Of a stretch of 64,000 nt of DNA, positions 63,401-64,000 are shown piece after piece. The notes beneath the pieces were generated by a model. The model saw only the letters and a program-made list of their open reading frames with translations, was not told the DNA's origin and ran no database searches. The stretch is taken from contig CAIYWC010000137.1 in assembly GCA_903929795.1 (NCBI GenBank), forward strand, positions 1 to 64,000, given 5' to 3'. The stretch is from an uncultured Myxococcales bacterium. GTDB taxonomy: Bacteria > Myxococcota_A > UBA9042. Numbering within the stretch: the first letter of the stretch is position 1; the number at the start of each line of letters is the position of its first letter. The translations under genes and the position numbers were made by a program.

Positions 63401-64000
63401 CACGCTGCGGCTGTCGCTGGTTTCGGTGCGGCTGCCGGAGGTCAGGAGTTCGTCCGTCCCGAGGCGGGTGGTCCGGCCGCGTTTGGCGAAGCCGCCGCGC
63501 TGAATCCAGGGACCATGCCGACGAATTTCAGCTACCAGCAGGCGCAGGCGAGCGGCTCGACGTATGCCCAATCGCCCCAAGCGACGCTGATCGAAGCCGG
63601 CGGGGCGGCGGCGCGTCAAGCCCAAGCGGCGGCACGCGCGACGGGCCCGACCGCGTCTGCGCGCGCGACCCAAGCCGGCGCAATGGCACGTGTATTGTCC
63701 GTGACCGACGCCCCGACGGCCAACATGCTGCCGCTCGTGGCACCGGCAGCCCACGCGGTTGTAACGGCGGCGGCGGCGAAACCGCAATCCGAGCACCTTG
63801 TGACGAGCGGGTATGGGCCGAGCCAGGGCATGTCGGCGCGGTCGCTGCAGGGCGCTGCACACAGTGATGGCGCACAAGCTTCTGGAAATAACGGCGATTC
63901 TCCGGGACACGACGCGCAGGACATCGACGCGTTGGCGGCGAAGATCGCCCGTTCCGTCCTGTTGAGGATGCAACGCGAACGGGAACGCAGGGGGCAATAT
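60434..64000 (+). CDS. Very long Ala/Arg-rich protein of contractile locus, partial
   Basis: A frame of 1189 codons without a stop, starting with GTG 5 bases after the tube stop and running off the window. Residues 1-110 are helical (VLARLAPASNALKSQAFLGSL, LDELADLVQVVLEEEALFAAD). The rest is Ala/Arg/Gly/Pro-rich, mostly disordered, with loosely repeated phrases (ATAMDVP, AAAMDA, AAAMDLSVP). Near the window end is a basic helix, DIDALAAKIARSVLLRMQRE then RERRG, which recalls C-termini seen in injection-system proteins and suggests the gene ends soon after. Role unknown: tape measure, cargo-loading or baseplate-linked protein are all possible. Frame continuity over 3.5 kb in a GC-rich stretch supports that it is coding. 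Confidence 0.65.
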   Translation, partial: MPNDRPQDAVLTLHNDVLARLAPASNALKSQAFLGSLAKAERMMNRLAGLNTAMAAFSAQAWAMATALVESPALCARLGLDARVLRLDELADLVQVVLEEEALFAADALAHPGAEPGRADSAKSSSSPRQSAHAARPSLHPARARARPPKAEALVKREVRRLLREVRSALADAAAAPDRQALGSVAPVEPGSADLSASASGARAEGQTPLVAQLSAPALERWRAATRQSSHRLDPQARAAQTTREGQWTHAGLASGRAGAGLSRALRLNEAAADLAFLATGADAADDPMGAGAAGAAAWWGRDPGVASNAAGRRTPRTAAAAGERATTAVPVTVRASDALGPAPRRGLTAAIAQAVASLRQGRAVARLAVPAAEVPAAGVVVAPTRDWAAARLAVMTPRWQRTLGAWADAAAPTPVSTVRSGLLAVGDTRGADRPVPGEAAGVRVGYRASGFRAGQLLALAPPSQGPAAHPAPAAADRAAGTPRWLAGEAHAAEGTQRAAAAGPVGLRAGALADALAARHGGDLAGGVAESLARVAGTALQPWRSAAGGYRAPQAERAVLALGAAAMEVGADAVVASPERRSAHASAARAPWAKAAAAAVSAVVAQAWQRTRRAPVAKPGHGVLELARGESAGQPTAPGARDVPQILTARPQGRTDAISAWLAAPLASPAVARGVRASSAGAWLQPGEARGSSATAMDVPHAARTPQTLVPAAVRAALAVFGERAVAPADRSVGAAYLARFLGRPAPVRQRRALADEPWTTVALADDTATEPQAAAMDAGRHAEKSLENHLAVRGEPVLRGLAALEALLAGPGAADALLGQAAERELRVNAAEQTLLAPAADAAEAAAMDLSVPTARVAPPTVAAAKVAPAWPSAQLHRFAPVGLGRGRGLLSRTRAAESAAPAALGARATNARPSGAASWTARPAVVSGATPVGYGTSALGGGELLGLGSGDVLGFFGENAAGPTALRGADALASWVAGRRGGAPIRGHAAAVAGFGAAAGGQEFVRPEAGGPAAFGEAAALNPGTMPTNFSYQQAQASGSTYAQSPQATLIEAGGAAARQAQAAARATGPTASARATQAGAMARVLSVTDAPTANMLPLVAPAAHAVVTAAAAKPQSEHLVTSGYGPSQGMSARSLQGAAHSDGAQASGNNGDSPGHDAQDIDALAAKIARSVLLRMQRERERRGQY

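Noticed and set aside
60655..63900. Numerous short frames within the last 3.5 kb
   Set aside because: All lie in other frames or on the other strand of the single long stop-free frame and have no domains.

Overview
The window is GC-rich, densely coded bacterial DNA. Several traits suggest a Myxococcota-like (formerly deltaproteobacterial) genome: a family of very large Cys-rich lipoproteins built from CDDGNxC-type repeats, many lipobox signal peptides, outer-membrane barrels, two RND efflux systems and a contractile-injection-type locus. The lineage is inferred from protein style only; no rRNA or other strong taxonomic marker is present. I saw no tRNA, rRNA, CRISPR array, transposase or integrase.

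Layout. 0.2-5.6 kb: small membrane protein and CPBP protease, LysM lipoprotein, Cys-rich lipoprotein, a degenerate asparagine-synthetase-like gene and a GST. 5.7-8.7 kb: a fusion of a CrtC/AttH-like domain with an isoprenyl diphosphate synthase, an FMN reductase and a small membrane protein. 9.1-15.1 kb: a CzcCBA-type metal efflux operon. 15.2-17.1 kb: a K+ channel and an alpha/beta hydrolase. 17.2-33 kb: three more Cys-rich lipoproteins (708, 2171 and 832 aa) sharing one C-terminal domain type, a Lys/Glu-rich exported protein, an outer-membrane barrel and a Lon-like protease. 33-42 kb: mostly core genes (SPOR protein, argS, UDP-glucuronate-decarboxylase-like epimerase, prfB with its programmed frameshift, cyanophycinase, gltA). 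42.3-51.4 kb: an MdtABC/TolC-type RND operon. 51.6-57.2 kb: phosphoesterase, isopropylmalate-dehydrogenase-like enzyme, small barrel protein, and a flavin monooxygenase with a short-chain dehydrogenase. 57.25-64 kb: the start of a contractile phage-tail-like (probably extracellular contractile injection) locus: assembly chaperone, GpE-like small frame, sheath, tube with an N-terminal extension, and a very long Ala/Arg-rich reading frame running off the window.

Most interesting observations. (1) A dispersed repeat of about 65-125 bp occurs four times (about 11.7, 36.0, 49.9 and 51.4 kb). It has a bulged hairpin that stays paired although the bases differ, two copies lie inside or at the edge of efflux operons, and two are in inverted orientation around the tolC-like gene. 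(2) The small GpE-like frame in the contractile locus has no usual start codon and joins the chaperone by a -1 shift over a run of five G, suggesting a phage-like programmed frameshift. (3) A stop-free frame of 1189 codons or more lies after the tube gene. (4) A fused terpenoid enzyme. (5) prfB shows a classic CTT-TGA-C autoregulatory site. (6) A Fur-box-like AT-rich site precedes an outer-membrane protein made of two duplicated halves.
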